A stretch of 64,000 nucleotides of DNA from an uncultured Prevotella sp. (GTDB taxonomy: Bacteria; Bacteroidota; Bacteroidia; Bacteroidales; Bacteroidaceae), in contig OMXK01000002.1 of assembly GCA_900314995.1 (NCBI GenBank), positions 1 through 64,000 on the forward strand, written 5' to 3'. Positions within the stretch are counted from its first letter, which is position 1, and each line of letters opens with the position of its first letter. Shown piece by piece: positions 6,978-14,923 of this stretch. A model generated the notes under the pieces. That model did not search any database. It saw only the letters and a program-made list of their open reading frames with translations, and was not told the DNA's origin. The position numbers were made by a program, and so were the translations under genes.

Positions 6978-9098
6978 ATGCGTATAACAATGCTGAACAT
7001 CAGCCGAAAGACTGAAACTGCCAGCCGTATGGAGCTGCAGCAGGTAGCCCAGATTATCAAGGAAGGCCCGCAGGTGGAAATGGTCCGCCACATTCGTGAC
7101 GTCTATCACCTGATGAGTCCGCAGCGAACGGACGATGGTCGCGTGCTAACCCATTTCGAAGGGGGCATCAAACTGCCGCGACTCTGCTTTGCGGCTGAGT
7201 ATGAGAACCGCGACCAGAAGCGACGGATGCTGAAGTACAACGGTCTCGTGGTGCTCGAGATCAACGGGCTCTCTACCTATGAGCAGGCGATGGCTATCCG
7301 CAACAAGGCGCGCCGCATGCCCCAGACGCTGCTCTGTTTTCTGGGTGGCTCGGGCAAGAGTGTGAAGATCGTCTGCCGAGGGGAGCTGTATCAGGATCAG
7401 GGTGGGGGACTGCCCAAGGACGAGGCTGATATCCAGCTGTTCCATCATCATCTGTATGAGACGGCTCGTCAGGCTTATCAGGCGCAGTTCGGACTGGACA
7501 TCGCTTTTCTGGAGCCCCGTCTCGACCGCACGGTCTATCTGAGCAGCGATCCGGAGGTGTGGTATAATCCGGAGGCTATGCCCTTCTATGCCGATACGAG
7601 GAAAGTGGAGGATGGCGAGCAGATCGCCATCTCTGACGAGAGCGACTACCTGATGCCGGGCCGCACCCTTGAGCGCAGCTACCAGATGAACTGGCTCTTT
7701 ATCTCGGAGTCGGTGACGGGACATTACTTCGACCTGCCCGATGACGACCGCCTGATGAAGTGGCTCATGGAGATAGCCTCGCGCTGTCTGGCTGAAGGCA
7801 TCCCGTTGGCGCAGGCCCAGGGCTATACCTTGCTGCATCCGGCACTGAATACCGACGAGATGCTGGTGAAGAAGGTCTTCTCTGATGTCTATGCCGTCAC
7901 CCTGCAGGAGGACTACATGAAGAAGCACAAGATCAAGCCGCTGAAGAGCATCCCTGAGGACACCATTCAGGCGATGAAGACGGAAATCTTCCTCAACGAG
8001 AACTTCGACATGCGCAAGAATCTGTTGACGGGCGTGGCTGAGTATCGTGAGAAATTCTCTGAGGATCAGACGTTTAAGCCGTTGTCGGAGGAGGTGCGCA
8101 ACACGATGACGCTGCGGGCGACGGAGTTGGGGCTGAAGTCGTGGGACAGAGACGTGAACCGCTTCATCGACTCTACCCGCATCGAGCAGTTCGACCCCGT
8201 GAACACCTGGCTCGACAAGTTGCCCGCCTGGGATGGACACGACTATATCGCCGACCTCGCAGCCCGAGTGCCCACCGCCCAGCCCCATTGGGAAAAGTAT
8301 CTCCGCATGTGGCTCGTGGGGATGGTGGCCCAATGGCGCGAGAGCGATAAGCAGTTGACTGGCAATGCTTTAACCCCGCTGCTGATTGGCCGTCAGGGTT
8401 GTGGCAAGACGCGTTTCTGTAAGATTCTCCTGCCGCCAGAACTGCGCGACTACTATAATGATAAGATCAACTTCAAGAACGAGTTCGACCTGAACATCGC
8501 CCTTACCTCGTTTGCGCTCATCAACATCGATGAGTTCGACAAGACCACCTCGTCGCAGCAGATTGTGCTGAAGTATCTGTTGTCATCAGCCGATGTCAAG
8601 TTCCGTCCGCCTTACGGCAAGACCATCAAGCAGTATCGCCGCTATACCTCGTTCATCGGCACCACCAACCAGCAGAAGCCCCTCGTCGATCCCACGGGTT
8701 CGAGGCGTTTCGCCTGCATCGGCGTGACGGGCAACATCAATTTCAATGACGACCTCAATCATCAGCAGCTCTTCGCCCAGGCTCTTCACCTCTTTAATAA
8801 CGGTGAGCGCTACTGGCTGGAAGACGATGAGATCAAGACGCTCATCAAGGAAAACGAGTCGTATCAGCGCATGAACGACCTGGTGGAGATGATCGGCGAG
8901 ACCTTCCGCAAGCCCAAGGAGGGCGAAGGCAAGTGGTGGGCCCTGAGCGACATCAGCCAGCGTCTCTCGGAGCGTTATGCCAACTACGACCCCGATACCA
9001 CCTTTGTCAAACTAGGCAACGCCCTGAACGACAACCAGTTCGACTTCAAGAGCCGCCGCCTCAGTCATACCACCGAATACCGGCTTATCGAGAAATAA
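6978..9098 (+). CDS. VirE_N (BT4734-like) / VapE-type NTPase / DUF3874 protein
   Basis: A 706-residue protein with three recognisable parts. About 1-200 is the BT4734/VirE_N domain related to archaeo-eukaryotic primases, with the FLGGSGKSVKIVCRG strand-loop; the position of the primase DxD reads VLEINGLS, so catalytic primase activity is doubtful. About 440-620 is a VapE-type P-loop NTPase: Walker A GRQGCGKTRF (about 471), Walker B ALINIDEFD (about 512) and the sensor-like FIGTTNQ. The last about 70 residues fit DUF3874 (WALSDISQRLSERY). Such proteins occur throughout Bacteroidales mobile and chromosomal islands and resemble replication primase-helicases; their real role is unknown. It stands alone, after the iteron region, and no integrase is visible nearby. 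A second ATG 12 bases downstream is an alternative start. Confidence 0.88.
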   Translation: MRITMLNISRKTETASRMELQQVAQIIKEGPQVEMVRHIRDVYHLMSPQRTDDGRVLTHFEGGIKLPRLCFAAEYENRDQKRRMLKYNGLVVLEINGLSTYEQAMAIRNKARRMPQTLLCFLGGSGKSVKIVCRGELYQDQGGGLPKDEADIQLFHHHLYETARQAYQAQFGLDIAFLEPRLDRTVYLSSDPEVWYNPEAMPFYADTRKVEDGEQIAISDESDYLMPGRTLERSYQMNWLFISESVTGHYFDLPDDDRLMKWLMEIASRCLAEGIPLAQAQGYTLLHPALNTDEMLVKKVFSDVYAVTLQEDYMKKHKIKPLKSIPEDTIQAMKTEIFLNENFDMRKNLLTGVAEYREKFSEDQTFKPLSEEVRNTMTLRATELGLKSWDRDVNRFIDSTRIEQFDPVNTWLDKLPAWDGHDYIADLAARVPTAQPHWEKYLRMWLVGMVAQWRESDKQLTGNALTPLLIGRQGCGKTRFCKILLPPELRDYYNDKINFKNEFDLNIALTSFALINIDEFDKTTSSQQIVLKYLLSSADVKFRPPYGKTIKQYRRYTSFIGTTNQQKPLVDPTGSRRFACIGVTGNINFNDDLNHQQLFAQALHLFNNGERYWLEDDEIKTLIKENESYQRMNDLVEMIGETFRKPKEGEGKWWALSDISQRLSERYANYDPDTTFVKLGNALNDNQFDFKSRRLSHTTEYRLIEK

Positions 9099-9151
9099 TG
9101 TTGAAGAATATAGCTCAAGAAGATCAAATAGTGGGGAAAACCCTCATTCAT

Positions 9152-9547
9152 TCAGATTTTCTGGCTCTTGCGATAGCCTAACCCTGTGACGTGGCAGATG
9201 AGGCGGCCTTCCTGATTGGTGACCCTGACTTCGACGGATGGAATCTTGTGATGGTCGCAGACGCTGACGGCTTCTGCACGAAGCAGGTCGCCTTCCTTGG
9301 CGCTGGATACAAACATGATGCTGTTGCTGATGCCGAAGGTGAGCTGTTCACGATAGTTCATCAGGGCGGCGATTGCCAGATCTGCCAAGGTGAAGAGGGC
9401 GCCTCCCTGACAGACATTCCCCCCATTCAGGTGATCATTGGTGACCAGCATCTCGGCGACGGCATGATTGGCATCGGCCTCTGTTATCCTGCAACCCGCA
9501 TTGGCTGCAAAGCGGTCTGTGCGATTCAGTAGTTCTTGTATGTTCAT
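9152..9547 (-). CDS. PaaI-family hotdog thioesterase
   Basis: A 131-residue single-domain hotdog-fold protein. The family core HLNGGNVCQGGALFTLADLA, carrying the helix with the catalytic Asp (TLAD), is at about residues 39-58. It probably hydrolyses an acyl-CoA or aryl-CoA thioester in the cytoplasm; the substrate cannot be read from sequence. Length is usual for the family. It ends 53 bases from the convergent VapE-like gene and starts 21 bases after the stop of the upstream esterase gene on the same strand, so the two are likely co-transcribed. Confidence 0.85.
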   Translation of the reverse strand: MNIQELLNRTDRFAANAGCRITEADANHAVAEMLVTNDHLNGGNVCQGGALFTLADLAIAALMNYREQLTFGISNSIMFVSSAKEGDLLRAEAVSVCDHHKIPSVEVRVTNQEGRLICHVTGLGYRKSQKI

Positions 9548-9568
9548 TTGTGTAAGTGTTTTTATTGT

Positions 9569-10564
9569 TTACTGGCCGCCTAGGCGGGAGAAATAGTCGG
9601 CGATATCGTCCCAGGTCTTGAAGGTATCGGTACCAAACTGGATGAGGGTGCCCATCGTATCAGTTTCCTCTGCGTCGATGAGATAGTCGCCGTAGAGAAG
9701 CTGTTTCTGGTTGGTGAAGACGGTATGGCCGTAGGCGGGAACCGTGATATAGTCGTAGAGCCAGGTGTTGACTTCGGCATAGTGCTCAGGCTCGGCAGGG
9801 GCTGGTGCCACGAAGAAGAGCTGATAGGTCTCGAGCAGCGTGCGGATGGTCTTCTGGGCTGAACTGTTCGGCTTATGGAACTTGTCGGCGAGGGTGTTGA
9901 TGTCGATATAGATGATAGGACGCTCGCGGCCTTCCTGGCAATCGTCTATCCAACGGATAACCGGGACGACGGCATGCATGAAGGAGTTGTCGTTCATGCG
10001 GTGTTCGCCATGAAAGCGGATGGCGGTAGGGTAGTGGGCGTGAAAGAGGTCGTAGGTATTGACGGTAGTGTCCTCATCGCCGAAGAGTCCCCATACGCGC
10101 GCCTGTTCCTTATTATTAATACCTTCGAAGCAGTGATCAGTCATTTCCTTGTATTCCTTGACAAGAGCCTTGGTGACGATGAACTCCTGTACGCCGTCGA
10201 GGCGAGGATTAGAAAAGTGCTGGTTGCCGATCATGCCATGTTCCTTCATCGTGTCGCCCATCCGGAGGGCCGGATTGACGAGGATGCGGTCGTAGCCATA
10301 GAGCATCTCGGTATACATGCCACCCATCGAGGTGCCGATGATGAGGTCGGGCTGTTCCTGTTGGCAAAGTTGCTTCAGGAGTGCCATTGCCTCTTCGGGG
10401 CGAATGGGGAGATCGGGAGCGATGACGGTGGCGTTGGGAAGCACCTCTCGGATACGAGTGACGGTGCCAGACTGTCCTGACGAGCCGAAGCCGTGGACGT
10501 AAATTATCTTTTTCCCCTTCATTAATTCGGGGAATTGCTTGAGGTATGGATTCGTCTGTTGCAT
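9569..10564 (-). CDS. YqiA-like esterase fused to a HAD 5'-nucleotidase-like domain
   Basis: A 331-residue protein in two parts. Residues 1-195 are a small alpha/beta hydrolase of the YqiA/UPF0227 kind: oxyanion loop HGFGSSG (24-30), nucleophile elbow GTSMGG (77-82, Ser79), Asp in FGDEDTTV and His in GEHRM. From about 210, PIIYIDINTLADKF and the end LIDAEETDTMGTLIQFGTDTFKTWDDIADYF look like a 5'(3')-deoxynucleotidase (HAD) domain. HAD enzymes need DxDxT; here the text is DINTLAD, as if one Asp codon were missing, so the second domain may be inactive. The ATG at 10564 was preferred to the GTG at 10570. A promoter -7 box (TACTTTTG on the - strand) lies at 10573-10580. Confidence 0.75.
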   Translation of the reverse strand: MQQTNPYLKQFPELMKGKKIIYVHGFGSSGQSGTVTRIREVLPNATVIAPDLPIRPEEAMALLKQLCQQEQPDLIIGTSMGGMYTEMLYGYDRILVNPALRMGDTMKEHGMIGNQHFSNPRLDGVQEFIVTKALVKEYKEMTDHCFEGINNKEQARVWGLFGDEDTTVNTYDLFHAHYPTAIRFHGEHRMNDNSFMHAVVPVIRWIDDCQEGRERPIIYIDINTLADKFHKPNSSAQKTIRTLLETYQLFFVAPAPAEPEHYAEVNTWLYDYITVPAYGHTVFTNQKQLLYGDYLIDAEETDTMGTLIQFGTDTFKTWDDIADYFSRLGGQ

Positions 10565-10572
10565 ATTCACTG

Positions 10573-10580
10573 CAAAAGTA
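10573..10580 (-). promoter_or_regulatory. -7 box upstream of the esterase-HAD gene
   Basis: The - strand reads TACTTTTG, the Bacteroidota -7 element, 9 bases before the chosen start. No clear TTTG -33 box is seen at the usual distance. Confidence 0.5.
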
Positions 10581-10722
10581 CGAAGTTTTTCTGAATCGAC
10601 GATAGAAAAGCTTCTATTTTTGCATTTAATTGGCTAAAGCAAGCCTTTTTGGAGGGCCATCATCAGGGAAACCTTAATATAAATTAATAATTGGGCCTTT
10701 TTGAGAAATGTTGGGTAATATA

Positions 10723-10754
10723 TTTGGTGGGTTAAGGGGAAATGAGTAATTTTG
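10723..10754 (+). promoter_or_regulatory. Promoter of the first LruC-type lipoprotein gene
   Basis: TTTG 10723-10726 and TAATTTTG 10747-10754, spacing 20 bases. The leader to the start region is about 50 bases. Confidence 0.7.
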
Positions 10755-10804
10755 CATCGAATTTGCAAAAAAATTAAATTAATCAAATAATAAACTTTAT
10801 AGAA

Positions 10805-12087
10805 ATGAAAAAAATGTGAGCGCTGCTGCTGTTATGGTAGCATTGGCAGGAACTATGATGTTCACTTCATGTAGTAATAATGACATGTATGATGCAAATG
10901 TTGTCAATCAGAACATCGTGAAGAGCTATGAACAGCAGTTTGTAGAGGCCTTTGGCCCTGTAGCAGAGACTCAGAGCTGGGACTTTACAGCTAGCGCTAA
11001 GGCTAGCACCCGTGGTGAAGCAGATGAGGCAGATGACGACCCCGTGCTGATTGTGCAGTTTGAAGATGACACGTATGGTTTGGAGTGGAAATGGAAGGAC
11101 TCCCAGAGCAAGGCCAATTTGAACCAGAATGCCCTGAACACCATCTATAAAGCTGATTTGGAGGACATCAAATCAGCTGTAGCTAATACAGCTGCCCAAC
11201 CATGGAACATCGATCAGTATAGCAATATCCTGTTCAGAGTCTTTGCAACAAGTCCTTGCGACAATACGAAGACTTATATGCGAGTTGGTTTGCATCTGGA
11301 TGCAGAGAAGAATTGGTGGGTAGCTCAGACTAATCCTAAATTGAAGTGGCATAAAGGAACAAACTACATGGATCATCCCCGTTATATGGATCTGACCCAG
11401 CTTCCTGAGGATGCATTCTGGTTTGTTATTGCTCAGACTCATGATGAGGCCAAGACAAATAAGCAAGGTGCTCTTGTGAAGGCTTCTGATTACAAACTTA
11501 CTACCTTCAAGGAAGTGGTTGTAAACGGAAATACCTTCTGGTGCTTCGATTGTAACCGTGATGGTAACTACGAGGATATGATATGGTGGGTAGAGGCAAC
11601 AAAGAAACCTGTGGAAGAGCCTGTGGTAGTTGTCAGTGAGGTTGCTAAGCGCTACATGATGGAAGACCTTGGTAGCGTGGGTGACTTTGACTTCAACGAC
11701 TGCGTGGTTGACTTGACAAAGAGGACCTGGAGCGACGGTAAGGTTGAGACGAAAGGTGTCGTTCGTGCGCTTGGTGGAATACTCGACATCACTATCCTCA
11801 TCGATGGTAAGCAGGTATGGTCTAAGAATGGTCAGGAAGGCCTTGATGTGAAGACGATGTACAACACCACGAGCATTGACAAGAATGCCGTGTATGGTGA
11901 GTTTGACGCTTCCGACTGGCAGCCTTCAGAGAATAATATCTCTTTCGCTGTGAAGGGTGCGAATGCCCAGGTAGTAGAGATTGAGTTCCCTAAGACTGGC
12001 TCTATTCCCCAGATGGTTGCTGTGGAGGCAGGTCACGATTGGATGACGGAGCGCTCTCGTGTACCGAGTATCGATTGGTTTAAATAA
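10805..12087 (+). CDS. LruC/DUF4842-type lipoprotein, start broken at a poly-A tract
   Basis: The open frame encodes a lipoprotein signal (SAAAVMVALAGTMMFTSC, lipobox Cys) followed by a domain with YDANVVNQN...SYEQQF, then QSWDF, and a C-terminal DUF4842/LruC part with DFDFNDCVVDLT and HDWMTERSRVP. The natural start ATG at 10805 is followed by seven A and then ATGTGA, so it terminates at once; with eight A it would read MKKNVSAAAVMVA, a normal lipoprotein signal with positive charges. As given, translation could only start at GTG 10816 (423 residues), without the basic N-region. It is a paralogue of the gene at 13243. The Asp-rich motif probably binds calcium. Function is unknown; surface or periplasmic lipoprotein. 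Either phase variation or a sequencing error could explain the tract. Confidence 0.75.
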
Positions 12088-12119
12088 TCGGTCTATTAGG
12101 ACGAAATAAAAAGTAATAA

Positions 12120-12163
12120 GCAGGAGACTAAGGCGTAAGCTGCGGTCTCCTGCTCTTTTTTTT
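12120..12163 (+). terminator. Rho-independent terminator after the first LruC gene
   Basis: GCAGGAGAC (12120-12128) pairs with GTCTCCTGC (12145-12153), followed by a T run at 12155-12163. Confidence 0.85.
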
Positions 12164-12177
12164 GGAAAATAAATTGT

Positions 12178-12215
12178 AAAATGTTTGTATCCTAAACATT
12201 TTTTGATTAACTTTG
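12178..12215 (+). promoter_or_regulatory. Aquaporin promoter with an inverted repeat over the -33 box
   Basis: TTTG at 12184-12187 and TAACTTTG at 12208-12215 are spaced 20 bases. AAAATGTTT (12178-12186) and AAACATTTT (12194-12202) form a perfect 9-bp inverted repeat that covers the -33 box, placed as an operator would be. Confidence 0.6.
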
Positions 12216-12265
12216 CCGCCAAATACGGAAATAATAGACCATTAACATTAAAAGCAATTGCAATT

Positions 12266-12940
12266 ATGAAAAAGTATTTAGCAGAAATGGTGGGCACAAT
12301 GGTGCTCGTATTGATGGGCTGCGGCGTTGCCGTCAGTCTGGGTTGTGATCCAGTGAACAATATCCCTGCTGTGGTTGGAACAGCGTTTGCCTTTGGACTG
12401 GCTGTCGTAGCGATGGCCTACACTATCGGCGGTATCAGCGGTTGCCACATCAATCCGGCTATCACCCTGGGTTGCTTCCTCAGTGGACGTATCAATGGTA
12501 AGGATTGCGGTATGTACATGCTCTTCCAGGTAATCGGTGCCTTTATCGGCAGCCTGTTGCTGTATATACTGACGGAAAATGTTCCCGGACTGGAGGGTAC
12601 CGGTGCCAACGACCTGCAGGCAAACGTAACGATGCTCGGCGGACTGTTGGCTGAGATCATCTTTACCTGTGTGTTCGTACTCGTGGTTCTTGGTGCAACT
12701 GCCAAGACAAATGGTGCTACCAACAACTTTGCTGGTCTGGCCATCGGTCTGAGCCTGATTCTGGTTCACCTGGTTTGTATCCGTTACACTGGTACTTCTG
12801 TGAACCCCGCCCGTTCGATTGCTCCTGCCATCTTCCAGGGTGGTACAGCTCTGGCAAACCTCTGGATCTTCATCGTTGGTCCGTTCGTAGGTGGTGCTTG
12901 CGCTGCTGGTATCTGGAAGCTCATTGACAATGAGAAATAA
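12266..12940 (+). CDS. aqpZ: Aquaporin (MIP family, AqpZ-like)
   Basis: A 224-residue inner-membrane channel with six hydrophobic helices and both half-helix NPA motifs: HINPAITL (about residue 62) and SVNPARSI (about 178). The second NPA is followed by Arg (NPARS), the selectivity-filter Arg, and the short loops favour a water-selective aquaporin rather than a glycerol facilitator. The ATG at 12266 was chosen because it starts the first membrane helix (MKKYLAEMVGTMVLVLMG), as in the family. It is flanked by a promoter and a strong terminator and is therefore monocistronic, although it sits between two LruC-type lipoprotein genes. Confidence 0.93.
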   Translation: MKKYLAEMVGTMVLVLMGCGVAVSLGCDPVNNIPAVVGTAFAFGLAVVAMAYTIGGISGCHINPAITLGCFLSGRINGKDCGMYMLFQVIGAFIGSLLLYILTENVPGLEGTGANDLQANVTMLGGLLAEIIFTCVFVLVVLGATAKTNGATNNFAGLAIGLSLILVHLVCIRYTGTSVNPARSIAPAIFQGGTALANLWIFIVGPFVGGACAAGIWKLIDNEK

Positions 12941-12964
12941 GTCGGAGAGACACCTTTTTTAAGT

Positions 12965-12994
12965 GAGCGAGCCTTCGGGTTCGCTCTTTTTTTT
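12965..12994 (+). terminator. Terminator after aquaporin
   Basis: GAGCGAGCC, a TTCG tetraloop, then GGTTCGCTC and eight T: a 9-bp stem with one G-T pair. Confidence 0.92.
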
Positions 12995-13044
12995 GCCCCA
13001 AAACGGCGATAAATGTACTTTTTACACCTCTATATGGTATCCAC
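12995..13044 (+). promoter_or_regulatory. 50-bp conserved element, copy A
   Basis: This segment begins GCCCCAAAA, contains GGCGATAAATGTA and TTTTTACACCTCTATAT, and ends TCCAC. It matches 44 of 50 bases at 27835-27884 before the PUL 2 susC gene. It directly follows the aquaporin terminator and lies about 200 bases upstream of the second LruC gene. Bases 13045-13160 between it and the promoter show nothing else. Confidence 0.75.
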
Positions 13045-13163
13045 ATTGGCGCTTCTGAATGTTTTGCGTATTCTGCTGTATTTCAGCCAGTTGTCGTATT
13101 CTGTGCCCCTATATTCTTCCACATTTGCCTTTATATGCTCTTGTTTTTGGCAAAAAAGCATCG

Positions 13164-13171
13164 TACCTTTG
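13164..13171 (+). promoter_or_regulatory. -7 box of the second LruC gene
   Basis: TACCTTTG, followed by CACCG, as in the PUL 1 susC promoter at 16811. A TTTG at 13146-13149 is only 14 bases away, so the -33 box is unclear. Confidence 0.6.
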
Positions 13172-13242
13172 CACCGTCGAAACAAAAAAGACAAAAACGA
13201 ATTTATTAACAGAATTATTCATTCTAAAAACTAAAAAGAAAA

Positions 13243-14739
13243 ATGAAAACGAACGCAAAACAACTGATGATGGTCGTAGCAGCCGCTGCATTGACAGCCT
13301 GCTCAAGTAATACGGATCTTTATGATACCAATGTCATCAACGAAGGCAAACAGGTATCCGTCAAGGAATCGTATGTTGAGAACTTCGCCAAGAAGTATCC
13401 TAATGTGGACTTGAACCAGAGCTGGGATTTCAGCACCAAGCAGAGCGACTATCGCATGGGTTCTAATAATAAGGTTCGCACACGTGCCAATGATGGCGGC
13501 TTCACTGCTGGCAATTGGTACGAGGTCGATAATAATACACTGGCCTGGATGCATGAGCAACTCGTGGAAGGTCAGGACAACCGTAGTCTGGGCAATCCTT
13601 TCTATATGACCGTTCCCGGCAATGACTTCACCATTATCCCCATCTATCAGGGTCAGGCAGGAGCCATGTGGAATCTCCACGTCGTGGTGGATGGCGTCGA
13701 TTACCTGGTGTGGGAGAAGATCAACAAGACCAGTCTGGGTGGTTCTGATGAGAATGTGCAGGATGAAACAAAGACAGGTACCATCCAGATTAAAGATCTG
13801 GACAATGATGAGTGGCACAACCTGCATGGTCAGTGGTATGACTGGGGCTATGGACATTGGAACAGCCTCTATAATACAGACGGTACAGACCGCTGGACTC
13901 CCGACTGGAGTGAAAAGAACCAGGTGACTGCCGTGCGTTCTACACCTTATACTTTCCACGATTTCCCCGTGGGTGCTGAGATGTACTTTTATCTGGATGT
14001 CACGGTTTCAGGTAGCGGTGAATGGGATGGTAAATATCACGAGATTAATAATGTTGGTGCCCATGAGTCATCGCTGAAGGGCCAGATGCTCGCCCTGCAG
14101 AATGTGCCACGTCCCGCCAATATCGCTGAGGACAACGAGGTGATGATCATCGGCTGTGAGGATGCCGATCTGAAGGATTCTGACTGGGACTGCAATGACG
14201 TGGTGTTCCTGGTGTATGGCAAGACTGTTCCGAAGCCCATCAAGATCGAGGAGGGCGAAGAGATCGAAGAGGTGAAGACCGTGCGCTATATGATTGAGGA
14301 CCTGGGTTCTACCGATGACTTTGACTTCAACGATATCGTTGTCGACGTGACTGAGATACGAACCATTAGTCCTACCTATACCAACGGTGTGGTGACTGCA
14401 TGGAATGAGAAAGGTAAGCGTCAGGAGGCCGTGATCCGTCACCTTGGAGGAACACTCCCATTTGTCCTGAAGATTGGCAATAAGGAATATGCTGCCGGTG
14501 GTCAGGATACCTTCCAGACAAGCCCGGATTTGAAACTCGACGACGTAACGGGTTGGACAGGTCTCAATGGTGTTCATAACGTGAGCATCGAGGTGGAACA
14601 GAAGAACAGCGAGGGTGTGTTCAAGGTTCAGTTCCCCAAGGCAGGTGAGGCTCCGATGATCATCGCTGTTGATCCTTCACAGGGCTGGATGACTGAGCGC
14701 CAGAGTGTACCCGCCGACTGGTTCTACACAAATGATTGA
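13243..14739 (+). CDS. LruC/DUF4842-type lipoprotein, longer paralogue
   Basis: A 498-residue lipoprotein with signal MKTNAKQLMMVVAAAALTAC. It shares with the gene at 10805 the N-terminal pattern YDTNVIN...ESYVENF...QSWDF and the C-terminal EDLGSTDDFDFNDIVVDVTE ending GWMTERQSVPADWF. In between it has a second acidic motif, DSDWDCNDVVFLVYG, that resembles the DUF4114 calcium-binding loop and is not in the shorter paralogue. It is presumably surface-exposed or periplasmic; substrate or partner unknown. It has its own promoter and is followed by a terminator near 14879, so it is a single-gene unit. The shared 50-bp element upstream hints at common control with PUL 2. Confidence 0.82.
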   Translation: MKTNAKQLMMVVAAAALTACSSNTDLYDTNVINEGKQVSVKESYVENFAKKYPNVDLNQSWDFSTKQSDYRMGSNNKVRTRANDGGFTAGNWYEVDNNTLAWMHEQLVEGQDNRSLGNPFYMTVPGNDFTIIPIYQGQAGAMWNLHVVVDGVDYLVWEKINKTSLGGSDENVQDETKTGTIQIKDLDNDEWHNLHGQWYDWGYGHWNSLYNTDGTDRWTPDWSEKNQVTAVRSTPYTFHDFPVGAEMYFYLDVTVSGSGEWDGKYHEINNVGAHESSLKGQMLALQNVPRPANIAEDNEVMIIGCEDADLKDSDWDCNDVVFLVYGKTVPKPIKIEEGEEIEEVKTVRYMIEDLGSTDDFDFNDIVVDVTEIRTISPTYTNGVVTAWNEKGKRQEAVIRHLGGTLPFVLKIGNKEYAAGGQDTFQTSPDLKLDDVTGWTGLNGVHNVSIEVEQKNSEGVFKVQFPKAGEAPMIIAVDPSQGWMTERQSVPADWFYTND

Positions 14740-14878
14740 AATTAATAATTTGGTCTTAATTAGTTATATTAGTTAAATGATTGTTAGATTTACAAGTCTG
14801 GACTCTAAGATTGTCATCAAATACTTATCTATACTAGTTGGTTAGAGTTCGTTTTTAGATTAATAGTAAGTTTAGGGG

Positions 14879-14909
14879 AAGGGCGTCTGCGGGAGCAGGC
14901 GCCCTTTTT
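14879..14909 (+). terminator. Terminator after the second LruC gene
   Basis: AAGGGCGTCTGC (14879-14890), loop GGGA, GCAGGCGCCCTT (14895-14906) and a T run: a 12-bp stem with one G-T pair, 140 bases after the stop. The intervening AT-rich stretch shows nothing. Confidence 0.85.
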
Positions 14910-14923
14910 CCAGTATGCTATGC

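Noticed and set aside
7146-8333. 395-codon open frame on the - strand inside the VapE-like gene
   Set aside because: It is a shadow of the sense gene: no promoter, no start context, and no recognisable domain.
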